NCBI GenBank assembly: GCA_964478945.1
Contig: CAYZJV010000005.1
Location: 1-64,000, forward strand
DNA: 64,000 bases
Source of the DNA: CAYZJV01 sp964478945
Lineage (GTDB): Bacteria > Spirochaetota > Spirochaetia > Sphaerochaetales > Sphaerochaetaceae
Direction of reading: 5' to 3'
In this document: positions 50,751-59,352 of the stretch, piece by piece
Layout of the letters: each line of letters begins with the position of its first letter
Position numbering within the stretch: position 1 is the stretch's first letter
Translations under genes and position numbers: made by a program
The notes under the pieces: model-generated
Databases searched by the model: none
What the model saw: only the letters and a program-made list of their open reading frames with translations
Told to the model about the DNA's origin: nothing

Positions 50751-52811
50751 ATGAAAAAGTTCAAATGTACGATCTTGGTGCTGCTGATTATTTCACTGTT
50801 GATCCTGTCGGGATGTGAAGAAACCGGCCACACCACCACACTGCAACTGAGATTCCTGACCGATGGAGGCAGGAACGCGCAATCCAGGGAACCGGTGAGT
50901 CCCGATGGACAGGGACTCGCTATCACCGATTACACAATTTCGGGAGAGGGACCGAACGGGAAGTCCTTCGACATCACCACCAGCAGTTCGCAAGTCGAGA
51001 TCAATGGCCTGTCGATCGGAACTTGGGAGATCGCGGTGACGGGGGTCAACCAACAGGGAACGGTACTCGCCACCGGCAATGTGACCCACCACCTTACTTC
51101 CAAAGACAACATGGTTGAGATACTGCTGCAGGAATGTGTGGGTGTGGGAACGGTTTCGATAGATTTCACTTGGGAAGACACTTTGTTCACAGGAATCGCA
51201 CTCGATCTGAAATTGAAGGCACAAGGAGGAGATTTCACCACCGTGACCACAGGCAAAACAGTGGATCCCTCCACCGCCTCGGCCCACTATGGAGCCCAAC
51301 TTTCCAATGGTTCCTATGAGTTGCTCTACAATCTTTATTCGGATGGTGAAAAACTCGGAGGAGGAATCGTTGCGATACGCATCCTCGACGGAATGCTTTC
51401 ATCGAGTACAATTCCAATTGTCATTGACAAGCTGTTGCCGGAGGCTACCGGGCTCATGATACGTAGCGATGTGGTCGCACCCATCGTGGGTACAATCGAG
51501 GATATCGGTGAGGTGGTCCTTCCCAACACTGCGGTTTCAGCCCGTTTTTCACGAGTGGAAGGTGGCAGTTCCTCACCCATGGAGGTCGATTGGTATCTGG
51601 ATGGGGAATTCCTAGGTTCATCCAATCCCATCGGCTTCTCCACCTTCACCGGATCCCATCGCTTGGATGTGATCGCGAAGGATGAAGTCTTTGGAAGTGT
51701 GGGCTCAGAAACCCATGCGTTCGAAGCTTCGGTGGAATCGTTGCAACAGGTCCCGATCACAGTAGCCACGGTAACTTCAGGTGACCAGGACGCCAATTCA
51801 CAACCCTATTGGCTCTCCAGTGTGGCCGATACCGCATTCCTTCGAGATGGCAATCTGCTGATCGCAAGTACCGAGGGACTGCAGATCTGTTCGATCGTGA
51901 AGGATGAATTGGTGGTGGAACAAAGTTTCTCCGACAATGGATTGTCATTGGAAGCCAACCCGTATCCCTCGGCCGGAGTCACCGACCTGGTGGTCGATAC
52001 GGTCGACGATATCGTCTGCACGACCGCGAGAGGTTCGGGTGTGATAGTGTTCTATAGCTACGATCCGGTGACTGTCTCCTTGCAGAAGATCGCGGCCTTC
52101 GAGCCCGATCAACCAGGTGGAAATTGGTGGACAGCCGACATCACCAACGTGGTGCTGGATCCCTATATCAACAGAGTCTACTTCATCGATTATCTGGCAG
52201 GATCGGGTGAGGGATATTTCTACCATGCGGGGTATGACTCCAATTCGGTGGAGGCCTTCTCCCTAGGTTCGTTGATCCCCACATTATCCTCTTCATTGGT
52301 CGAACCCGAAAGGATCGCCATCAATGCAGGGGGAAACCGTCTTGCGGTCGCGTCTCCCTCGATCAGGAAGGTCAATGTATATACTGTGAACCAGATGCAT
52401 GAGATCAACTATGAGGGGCACTATGTCGACGGTGATGTCAATCTGGGAGGACCGTACGATGTAAGGTGCGTGGGTGACAAAGTGTTTACCTTCATGGACG
52501 ATGGTATCAATGTATTGAATCGAATTTCGACTTCACCCTATTTCGCCTTCGCACAAAAGGCCACCACTTCCGAGGATGTGGTTGAGGCACTGGTGGTGGA
52601 TTCGATAGAAACGAATGGATGGGCCATCCATGGTGGGTTGGATCCGGCTGTGCATCATATGGAATTCGTGAATGGAACTCCCATCTACACCCAAGGTTCG
52701 ATGGACACACAATCGTTCGCCGCTTCCCGAATCAGTCTCTCCCCGAAGGGGAATTTCCTCAGTATCAGTGGCGGCAATGAACTCAGGCTACTGCGGATCG
52801 GGGATGGTTGA
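50751..52811 (+). CDS. large lipoprotein with Ig-like and propeller-like regions
   Basis: A 686-residue lipoprotein with lipobox LILSGC (C22). The N-terminal ~300 residues look like Ig-like or carbohydrate-binding beta domains (TVTGVNQQGTVLATGN, VSARFSRVEGG). The rest (about 350-680) resembles a seven-bladed propeller of the YVTN type, with repeated VV.D...V strands. Function unknown; surface binding is plausible. GGAGG is 5 nt before ATG 50751. Its last 24 bp overlap the histidine kinase gene on the opposite strand. Confidence 0.78.
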   Translation: MKKFKCTILVLLIISLLILSGCEETGHTTTLQLRFLTDGGRNAQSREPVSPDGQGLAITDYTISGEGPNGKSFDITTSSSQVEINGLSIGTWEIAVTGVNQQGTVLATGNVTHHLTSKDNMVEILLQECVGVGTVSIDFTWEDTLFTGIALDLKLKAQGGDFTTVTTGKTVDPSTASAHYGAQLSNGSYELLYNLYSDGEKLGGGIVAIRILDGMLSSSTIPIVIDKLLPEATGLMIRSDVVAPIVGTIEDIGEVVLPNTAVSARFSRVEGGSSSPMEVDWYLDGEFLGSSNPIGFSTFTGSHRLDVIAKDEVFGSVGSETHAFEASVESLQQVPITVATVTSGDQDANSQPYWLSSVADTAFLRDGNLLIASTEGLQICSIVKDELVVEQSFSDNGLSLEANPYPSAGVTDLVVDTVDDIVCTTARGSGVIVFYSYDPVTVSLQKIAAFEPDQPGGNWWTADITNVVLDPYINRVYFIDYLAGSGEGYFYHAGYDSNSVEAFSLGSLIPTLSSSLVEPERIAINAGGNRLAVASPSIRKVNVYTVNQMHEINYEGHYVDGDVNLGGPYDVRCVGDKVFTFMDDGINVLNRISTSPYFAFAQKATTSEDVVEALVVDSIETNGWAIHGGLDPAVHHMEFVNGTPIYTQGSMDTQSFAASRISLSPKGNFLSISGGNELRLLRIGDG

Positions 52812-54092
52812 TTGTCGTTTGGGGAATACCATCGATACTCTGGTTCCTTGTTGTGCATCACTGGCAATTTCCAATTGTCCGCCGTGAAGGCGGACAATCC
52901 TGTCTACTATGGTGAGACCGAGACCCGAACCTTGGGTGGAGCGGGAGAACTCTCCCCGGTAGAGCCTTTCGGTCAGTTTGGGCAGTTCCTCTTGTGGAAT
53001 CACCGTACCTTGGTTTGCCACCGAGATGATCACCGAGCCATTACCTTCCACAATCCTCACCACGATGGAAGTCCCCCTCTCTCCATACCTCAACGCATTT
53101 GAGATGAGATTGGACAATGCCCTTACCATAAGCTTCTCATCACCGAAAAACTGTTCACAGCCTATTTCAGATTCGATTTCCATTTGCGATTGCAACAGAT
53201 TGGCCTCGAATCGCTCCTTGAGTTCTCGAATGAAGGTGGTCGAATCGATGCGTGTGTGTGTTGCCTTGGCTTCGGGAGATTCCAAACGCATCAGTATCTC
53301 CAGATCATCGATCAACAGTTCCATCCGCTGCAATTCCCTAAGCGTACGTTCGAAACGGGGGATTTCCGGTTTGAGTATACCATCCATCATCCCTTCCAGT
53401 TGGGCTTTCACCGAAGCCACAGGAGTGCGCAAATCATGTGCGATATCCTGGGACCATTGGGCACGGGAGGTCCTTTCGTGGACCAGTCGTTGCCGTAAGG
53501 ACTCGATTGAAGTCGCTATCCCCACCAACTCATCGGAACCTTCCGGCTCTACCGGAGTGTGTATCTCCCCTTCGGCCATGAGATGCAGCGATTGCGCCAT
53601 ATTGTCGGCGGGACGCGACACCTTCTTTGAGAAATACAGCGCGGCCACCAATGCGATTGCCAAGGAGAGCAGCAGAGAAACCACCATCACCAGCAACATG
53701 GTACGCAATAGGGTCCTGTTCGCAACGTCGGAACTGAACGACTGTTCTGCCGTCATATAATAGCCGAGCAAGACATCACCCGAATATACCGGTTCCAATT
53801 GGGACATCATGTTGCGTCCCATATTGCCGTGCATTCCCATCATGCCCCGAGTTCCGGCCAACAACTCCCTCTTGGTATCGTAAACGGCCAAAGGTCCGTT
53901 GTAATAGGTGGTGAAGTCTTCGTTTGAACCGGTAAGCAGAGCCTGCGCGGCTTCATACGCCTGATTGGTACGGACTTGCCTCCATTGGACTTCACTTTGA
54001 CGGTATCCCAATCCCACCAAGAGGGCGACCACAGCGATCTGGATCACAAATGCGGCCACAAAGATTCCGAAGGTCTTTTTCACCAATGTCAT
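52788..54092 (-). CDS. sensor histidine kinase with Met-rich periplasmic loop
   Basis: A 434-residue kinase: TM1 (9-29), periplasmic loop (30-130), TM2 (131-153), HAMP, HisKA with H219 (SQDIAHDLRTPVAS), and an HATPase with LSNLISNALRYGERG (N box) and GSGLGLTIV. The loop holds M84, M85, M87, H88, M91, M95 and M96 within 13 residues, a pattern typical of Cu(I)/Ag(I) binding. The start ATG 54090-54092 overlaps the response regulator by ATGA; a longer upstream start is inside that gene. It senses an external signal, possibly a soft metal. Confidence 0.88.
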   Translation of the reverse strand: MTLVKKTFGIFVAAFVIQIAVVALLVGLGYRQSEVQWRQVRTNQAYEAAQALLTGSNEDFTTYYNGPLAVYDTKRELLAGTRGMMGMHGNMGRNMMSQLEPVYSGDVLLGYYMTAEQSFSSDVANRTLLRTMLLVMVVSLLLSLAIALVAALYFSKKVSRPADNMAQSLHLMAEGEIHTPVEPEGSDELVGIATSIESLRQRLVHERTSRAQWSQDIAHDLRTPVASVKAQLEGMMDGILKPEIPRFERTLRELQRMELLIDDLEILMRLESPEAKATHTRIDSTTFIRELKERFEANLLQSQMEIESEIGCEQFFGDEKLMVRALSNLISNALRYGERGTSIVVRIVEGNGSVIISVANQGTVIPQEELPKLTERLYRGEFSRSTQGSGLGLTIVDRIVRLHGGQLEIASDAQQGTRVSMVFPKRQSTIPDPQ

Positions 54093-54811
54093 TCGGACAC
54101 CTTTCCCACAAAGCGGTAACCAAAACCACGTACCGTCTCGATCCACTCATTTACGGTCAATTTTGCCCTGATGTTCTTCATATGGGTATTGATCGCACGT
54201 TCCGATCCCTCCGCCAGATAATCGAGGCACATGCCCAGCAATTTGTCACGGCTCACCACCACTTGTTCCCTTTGGGCAAGAAAGGCGAGGATCTTCCACT
54301 CTGTGGCCGTAAGCTTCACCTCCAATCCGTCATGGGTACAAAGGTGGCTGTCCTCATCCATCATAAGTGTATGTTCGGTTCCATCGGCTGCTACCGCGGG
54401 TTCCAGGATCCAATGGTGCCGCTCGGAGTGCGTGGTCGATCCATTTCCCTTTTGTGTCCTTGCAAGAAGCGTGCGAACACGCAATACCAACTCACGCATT
54501 GAGAATGGTTTCACCACATAATCGTCGGCACCGATTTCAAAACCGGTGATCCTGTCCGATTCACTGGAACGGGCGGTCAAAAAGAGTATCGGGATATCCT
54601 GTTCACGCTTGATCTTCCTGGCAAGATGGAACCCATCTCCATCGGGAAGCATCACATCGAGTATGATCAAATCGGGAACAGCCATCCGAGTAGCTTCGAG
54701 CACTCCCGAGAGACGTTCGAACGAAACCACGGTGTGCCCGTCGACCTCAAGGTAGGAGACCACCGCTTCCAGCAATCCCGCATTGTCTTCAACCACGAAT
54801 ATCTTGGCCAA
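54089..54811 (-). CDS. OmpR/PhoB-type response regulator
   Basis: A 240-residue regulator. The receiver domain has the acidic pair in VVEDN, phosphorylatable D52 (LIILDVMLPDGDGF) and the Lys in VKPFSMREL. A winged-helix DNA-binding domain (about 135-238) follows, with SERAINTHMKNIRAKL. The start is TTG 54811, with AAGGAG upstream. It is paired with the Met-rich kinase by a 4-nt overlap. Its likely targets are nearby, but none is obvious. Confidence 0.92.
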   Translation of the reverse strand: MAKIFVVEDNAGLLEAVVSYLEVDGHTVVSFERLSGVLEATRMAVPDLIILDVMLPDGDGFHLARKIKREQDIPILFLTARSSESDRITGFEIGADDYVVKPFSMRELVLRVRTLLARTQKGNGSTTHSERHHWILEPAVAADGTEHTLMMDEDSHLCTHDGLEVKLTATEWKILAFLAQREQVVVSRDKLLGMCLDYLAEGSERAINTHMKNIRAKLTVNEWIETVRGFGYRFVGKVSE

Positions 54812-54843
54812 TTTGGATCTCCTTCTCCACCATGATACACCTC

Positions 54844-54885
54844 TACCTTATCCGGGGAAAGTGTTGCGAAAATATTCGTAAGGTA
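54844..54885. promoter_or_regulatory. 7-bp inverted repeat before the response regulator
   Basis: TACCTTA (54844-54850) and TAAGGTA (54879-54885) are exact reverse complements with a 28-nt spacer in the upstream region of the two-component operon. It may be a self-regulation site, or a loop near the end of the MFS gene. Confidence 0.3.
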
Positions 54886-54903
54886 AAGATCGGATGAAGA
54901 TCT

Positions 54904-56166
54904 TCACCCTTGGAGCTTCGGCAATCGGAGGAACAAGGCCAAAATCAAACAAATCCCCGAAACTACCAACAATCCCAAGCCCAGTCCCCACAGGTTACTG
55001 AAGAATCCCAACATGAGCGCGATCACCACAGCGAAAAGTGTCTCGGCTTGGGATTCCACGGACAAGGCCGAAGCAAGGGAAGCCTCATCCATCCTCTCTG
55101 TGACATAGGCGATTCCCATGGGTTTGCGCAGATTCTCCATCACATATATTCCCACATAAAGGATGATTGCCAACAGTGGGGCTCCCAACCAGTAGGCTAT
55201 GCCACTGACCACCCCAAATAGGATGCCCATGAACAGCATGCTGTTCAACGGCACCGCCAAGGTTTCGAACCGTTCCGAGAGTTTTCCCGAGGAACGTGAC
55301 GCATAGGCGGTGATCAAATAGAGGATGGCATAGACGAATCCTGTGATCAAAGCTGTCCTCTGATCATCCTGCAATGCGAGCAGTACCGGCAATGCCAACG
55401 CGAAGTTCTTCAAGATCGGTTGCAGGTAATCCTTGAAGGCCTTGTAGTAGCCACTGTAGAGCGATTGGTTGGCGATTGCACGAAGCAACTCCCTACTTTT
55501 CAAACTCTTCATCAGCGACTTGATGACCGAAGAGAATTCAGAGGCAACCGTCTTGTCGCTCGTATGGCGAGGTCCATCGAGATTCGCGGGATAACTGAGG
55601 ATAAGGAAGAGATCGAGCACATAGGGAATGATCGTGAAGAGAAACACCGGAGCATATGATCCTTGCCAGAACACAAGGAAGGCGGCTATCAGGGCCGAAA
55701 GCGCGGCACCTGCTTGGCTCCAAGCCCTCGTATGCCCATAGTAGTGGGTCTTCAAGTGTCCCCAATTGTGCATCTTCAAATAATCGAAGATCATTGCCTT
55801 ATGGGTTCCAGTCCTGAAAGCCTCTCCACCAGCGAACACCAGCATTGCCAAAAACAACACCCAGTAGGATTGGGAAAAGAAGAAGACCACGAATGAGACG
55901 ATGTAGGAGAGGAAGGAGACTGCCATCGATCTCCTTCTCCCCATGCTGTCGGCGATCACCCCCGAGGGTATCTCTATGATGTTCACACATACTTCGCGTG
56001 CGGCATAGAGAGTCCCGATCTGAAGAAAATCCAATCCCTTTTCAAGGAAGAAGAGCATGAGGAACGGTTCAAAGAAACGTAGATTCTTGAGAAATCCATA
56101 CGCGCAGAACTTATAGAACTGCACATTCCGCTTGAAATCCTTGGGGAGGTCCTTCTGTTGACTCAT
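54904..56166 (-). CDS. MFS transporter
   Basis: A 420-residue MFS protein with about 12 TM segments. The signature between TM2 and TM3 is GVIADSMGRRRSMA, and the central loop (about 195-215) is charged. The substrate is unknown; the sequence resembles drug/sugar-efflux-like MFS members. It lies upstream of, and on the same strand as, the two-component operon, 92 nt before the response regulator start, and may belong to its control. Confidence 0.85.
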   Translation of the reverse strand: MSQQKDLPKDFKRNVQFYKFCAYGFLKNLRFFEPFLMLFFLEKGLDFLQIGTLYAAREVCVNIIEIPSGVIADSMGRRRSMAVSFLSYIVSFVVFFFSQSYWVLFLAMLVFAGGEAFRTGTHKAMIFDYLKMHNWGHLKTHYYGHTRAWSQAGAALSALIAAFLVFWQGSYAPVFLFTIIPYVLDLFLILSYPANLDGPRHTSDKTVASEFSSVIKSLMKSLKSRELLRAIANQSLYSGYYKAFKDYLQPILKNFALALPVLLALQDDQRTALITGFVYAILYLITAYASRSSGKLSERFETLAVPLNSMLFMGILFGVVSGIAYWLGAPLLAIILYVGIYVMENLRKPMGIAYVTERMDEASLASALSVESQAETLFAVVIALMLGFFSNLWGLGLGLLVVSGICLILALFLRLPKLQG

Positions 56167-56237
56167 ATCGATATGGTACCCAATTTGAGCGAATTTTTCA
56201 AAGAGAAAAAATTTTCAAGGAAAATCGGGAAGTGCAC

Positions 56238-56266
56238 TTGACACCATTTCAGTCTTAGTGTATTAG
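56238..56266 (+). promoter_or_regulatory. promoter of the ABC transporter/GntR operon
   Basis: TTGACA (56238-56243) is followed after 17 nt by TATTAG (56261-56266). The -10 box lies within the palindromic operator. Confidence 0.7.
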
Positions 56267-56283
56267 TTTGATAGTACACTAAG
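56254..56283. promoter_or_regulatory. GntR (YtrA-type) operator
   Basis: CTTAGTGTA (56254-56262) and TACACTAAG (56275-56283) are exact reverse complements with a 12-nt spacer. The site covers the -10 box and the expected transcription start. The third gene of the operon encodes a YtrA-type GntR regulator, so autoregulation is expected. Confidence 0.75.
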
Positions 56284-56309
56284 AAACAAGGTAACAAAAG
56301 GAGTCACCT

Positions 56310-57146
56310 ATGATACGAATGCAAAACGTTCGGTTCCAATACGGAAAACAGCCCCTGTTCAACCATTTGGATCTCGAAATCGAAAAAGGCAACATCTACG
56401 GCCTGCTGGGGATGAATGGAGCTGGGAAGACCACGCTGCTGAAACTCATCTCGGGCCAACTCTTTCCAGCCGAGGGAACCACTTCCGTGATGGGATATGA
56501 TCCCACCGTACGGAATCCCGGAATGCTGGAGGAACTGTTCCACCTTCCCGAGGAATTCCTTCTTCCCCACATGCGTGCCGAGGAGTACCTGTCCACCTAT
56601 TCGGTCTTCTATCCTCGCTTTGATCATGCCGCGATGCATCGCTACTGTATGGATTTTGATCTCGATCTCTCGAGGAAGTTGAACGAACTCTCGTTCGGAC
56701 AGAAGAAGAAATTCCTCCTCTCGTTCGGACTGGCCACCGGCACCTCCCTCCTGATACTCGATGAACCCACGAACGGACTCGACATTCCTTCGAAAAGCCA
56801 GTTCCGCAGAACAGTGGCTTCTGCGATGACCGAAGAGAGGACTTTCATCATCAGCACCCATCAGGTGCGCGATATGGAGAATCTCATCGATCCCATCATC
56901 ATCGTGCATGACGGCAAAGTGGTGATGAACAGGAGTCTTCCCTCCATAGCCGAGGACTTCACCATTTCCCTTGAGAAGAGTGAACCCACCGCCGCGGATA
57001 CGGTCTTTATGGAGAAGGTTCCTGGTGGATGGATGAGCGTTCGCACCCGCACCGCCGATGACGATGAGACCCCGATAGACTTGGAAACACTATTCAATGC
57101 GGTCGTCTCCAATCCCGCACCGTTCGAAGAAGGAGGAGAGAGATGA
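56310..57146 (+). CDS. ABC transporter ATP-binding protein
   Basis: A 278-residue ABC ATPase. Walker A is GMNGAGKTT, the signature ELSFGQKKK, and Walker B LLILDEPTNGLD, and the C-terminal ~60 residues are an extra domain. It probably energises efflux of an antimicrobial or lipid. AAAGGAG before the ATG supports the start. Its stop overlaps the permease start by ATGA. Confidence 0.9.
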   Translation: MIRMQNVRFQYGKQPLFNHLDLEIEKGNIYGLLGMNGAGKTTLLKLISGQLFPAEGTTSVMGYDPTVRNPGMLEELFHLPEEFLLPHMRAEEYLSTYSVFYPRFDHAAMHRYCMDFDLDLSRKLNELSFGQKKKFLLSFGLATGTSLLILDEPTNGLDIPSKSQFRRTVASAMTEERTFIISTHQVRDMENLIDPIIIVHDGKVVMNRSLPSIAEDFTISLEKSEPTAADTVFMEKVPGGWMSVRTRTADDDETPIDLETLFNAVVSNPAPFEEGGER

Positions 57147-57919
57147 GATTCGTTCGTGTAATGAAAAAAGAGTTGCTTGAGGGCAAGAAGAATCTGTTCA
57201 TCTATTCCATCACCATCGTCATGGTGATGTTCATCCAGGAGTTTGTGGGAGCATTCATCATCAAAATGACCGGAGGAACCCAACCTTTCGAGTCGAGCTA
57301 TCTCGGCAACTTCACCGGATTCCTCTTTCTTGGAGGCTTCATCGTCACCAGCATGATGTTCTCACAGGATATGTTCAACAGGACGGGCCAACACAATTGG
57401 TTGATGTTGCCGGCATCACGTTTGGAGAAGTTCGGAGCAAAGGCTGTACTCAGCGCATTCGCCTATCCGATTGTACTCACCCTGCTGGTCACAGTGGCAT
57501 CGATCGTGGTGGAGGCTTTGACCCTCTTGTTCTTCGGCAATCCGTTCTCTCCCTTCATCCCATGGACTGCCAATGTGGGAAGGATGGTGCTCCATTATGT
57601 CGCCACGCAATCGGTGTTCCTCCTTGGAGCCACCTATTTTCGCAAGACCCACTTCGTGAAGACGGTTCTCACGATCGGAATCATCGGCATCCTCATGGGA
57701 TTGCTTGCGACCTTGTTTGTCCGCATCGCATTCGCCCCCTATTTCACCGGACCATTCGATCTTAGGATCGACCTCTCGGTGATCGACAACCACCACACGA
57801 TCGTGACCCTGGGTCGATGGATTGGAAACATCTTCTACTGGTTGGTGTTGCCGGTATTCTGCTGGTTCACAGCCTATCTTCGAGTGAAGGAGGTACAATC
57901 AACCGATGCAATTCAATAA
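57143..57919 (+). CDS. ABC transporter membrane protein
   Basis: A 258-residue membrane protein with six hydrophobic segments (about 17-40, 52-72, 98-122, 143-160, 173-195 and 225-247), the size of ABC-2 type permeases in YtrA-regulated operons. It pairs with the upstream ATPase through a 4-nt overlap. It contains GQHNWLMLPASRLEKF, a loop typical of this permease group. The substrate is unknown. Confidence 0.82.
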   Translation: MRFVRVMKKELLEGKKNLFIYSITIVMVMFIQEFVGAFIIKMTGGTQPFESSYLGNFTGFLFLGGFIVTSMMFSQDMFNRTGQHNWLMLPASRLEKFGAKAVLSAFAYPIVLTLLVTVASIVVEALTLLFFGNPFSPFIPWTANVGRMVLHYVATQSVFLLGATYFRKTHFVKTVLTIGIIGILMGLLATLFVRIAFAPYFTGPFDLRIDLSVIDNHHTIVTLGRWIGNIFYWLVLPVFCWFTAYLRVKEVQSTDAIQ

Positions 57920-58274
57920 ACATACTTCAATCTATCTACAGATCGCCGATTATCTGTACGACAGGATACTCAGTGGCGATTGGCCCGATGGACAGAGGAT
58001 TCCCTCGATACGAGACATGGCAGTCCAACTCGAGGTGAACCCCAATACGGTAACCCGCACCTATACATTGCTGCAGGAGGAGGGAACATTGGAAAATCAA
58101 CGGGGAATCGGGTACTTCACCGCTCCCGATGCACGAAACCAAGTGTTGGAAAGGAAAAGAAAGGAATTCATGCGCAATGAACTTCCCACCATCTTCAATA
58201 CGATGGAACAGTTGGGCCTTACCAAGGAAGATTTGATACTTCAGTTCGAAGCATATGAAAAGGAGCATGTATGA
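57906..58274 (+). CDS. GntR-family (YtrA subfamily) regulator
   Basis: A 122-residue regulator. The winged helix has IADYLYDRILSGDWPDGQRI and SIRDMAVQLEVNPNTVTRTYTLLQEEG with a recognition helix (NPNTVTRTYT), and the C-terminal ~45 residues form the short helical dimerisation end of YtrA proteins. It probably binds the palindrome at 56254-56283. It overlaps the permease end by 14 nt and the next small gene by 4 nt. Confidence 0.88.
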   Translation: MQFNKHTSIYLQIADYLYDRILSGDWPDGQRIPSIRDMAVQLEVNPNTVTRTYTLLQEEGTLENQRGIGYFTAPDARNQVLERKRKEFMRNELPTIFNTMEQLGLTKEDLILQFEAYEKEHV

Positions 58275-58429
58275 TGATGAAAAGAAGCAATATGATGTTG
58301 GCCGGAGCGGGAGCTGTGCTTGTGGTGCTGTTGTTGGCCGGAGTGATCACCGCGAGGGTCCTGTTCGATCGTACGATCATACACAGTCCCTCCGACTCCA
58401 TGGTGGTGAGGGTGGAAACCCGCTATTGA
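58271..58429 (+). CDS. small membrane protein (52 aa), unknown
   Basis: A short frame directly after the GntR gene (ATGA overlap): a charged start MMMKRSNMM, a single long hydrophobic segment (about 9-28, LAGAGAVLVVLLLAGVITA), and a polar tail ending VRVETRY. AAAGGAG within the GntR gene lies upstream of the ATG, supporting translation. It is the last cistron of the ABC/GntR operon and could be a small partner of the transporter. It ends 4 bp from the convergent acyltransferase-like gene. Confidence 0.6.
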   Translation: MMMKRSNMMLAGAGAVLVVLLLAGVITARVLFDRTIIHSPSDSMVVRVETRY

Positions 58430-58433
58430 TGAT

Positions 58434-59348
58434 TCAAACACCCGGATCTTCGACGACGGTTTCGGGTGGCTTTTCAAGGAGCTCGGGGTGCTGGATATAG
58501 CGCACGAGCTCCTTCCATGCGGAAGCCATCCCAAAGCCGTCGCAGATCCGCTCATCACCGACGATCTTGAAGTCGATGAATTTGCGTTCGGTCACCGATC
58601 CATCCTTGGCGATCACCCGCTCGGAGTACTTCGGACCATAGGCAATGAATCCACTACAGGTTCCGAAATTGTAGATATGATGGTAGATCGGTGGAAAGTT
58701 GATGGAACCCATTGCGGTTACGAAGATACTGCAGTGGAACGGACTCAGATGTTGGATGGCTTTCGGCATCCACCCATGAAAATCGAGCCACTTGATGGTT
58801 CCTATCACGAATCTAATGAGAAACGAGGGGAGGTGGTTCACAAATTTGGCAAACGAGTCGGTGGAATTGTCGTTCATCAGATCCTTGTTGCGTTCGATCT
58901 CCCGTTGCAGCCGAACCGCGACATCGAAGATCGTGTCGGCCGGATCATAGACCACCTTGACCACCGTTTGGGGTCCTTCGACCGAGAGATTCTTCTTGAT
59001 CGCCAACGATATGCTCAGTTCATCGCGTGAATAGGCCTTGTGGCCGGCTATGAAGCGGTTCACATAGGGCCGCTGGCTGATCATCCGAACAATGGATGCC
59101 ATCACCACATCGATGAAGGTCGTATCCCAACCGATCGGACTACCCTCCAGACGACGCTTTCTCAGATATCGTTCGACCGGGGTCACATCGATCTTGAACG
59201 AAGCACCCACCTGGGAATCGTTCCTGGTCGACATGATATAGGGGATGAGGGTAAAGAAGGTGTCCGTATGCATGAGACGCCTTCCATCATAACGATCCCT
59301 CCAACGCTTCTTCAGAACGGGGCGTTCAACCGGTTTCCCATATTCCAT
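58434..59348 (-). CDS. 2-oxoacid-dehydrogenase acyltransferase-like protein without catalytic His
   Basis: A 304-residue protein with the E2/chloramphenicol-acetyltransferase fold, but without lipoyl or peripheral-binding domains. The expected HxxxDG is changed: the segment at about 264-272 reads G-D-E-R-I-C-D-G-F, so the catalytic His is Glu (E266) while the Asp is kept. The core strands SFKIDVTPV and IFVTAMGSINFPPIYHH are clear. It may bind rather than transfer acyl groups. The start at 59348 is 4 nt after the guaA stop, so the two may be co-transcribed. Confidence 0.8.
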   Translation of the reverse strand: MEYGKPVERPVLKKRWRDRYDGRRLMHTDTFFTLIPYIMSTRNDSQVGASFKIDVTPVERYLRKRRLEGSPIGWDTTFIDVVMASIVRMISQRPYVNRFIAGHKAYSRDELSISLAIKKNLSVEGPQTVVKVVYDPADTIFDVAVRLQREIERNKDLMNDNSTDSFAKFVNHLPSFLIRFVIGTIKWLDFHGWMPKAIQHLSPFHCSIFVTAMGSINFPPIYHHIYNFGTCSGFIAYGPKYSERVIAKDGSVTERKFIDFKIVGDERICDGFGMASAWKELVRYIQHPELLEKPPETVVEDPGV

Positions 59349-59352
59349 GCGA

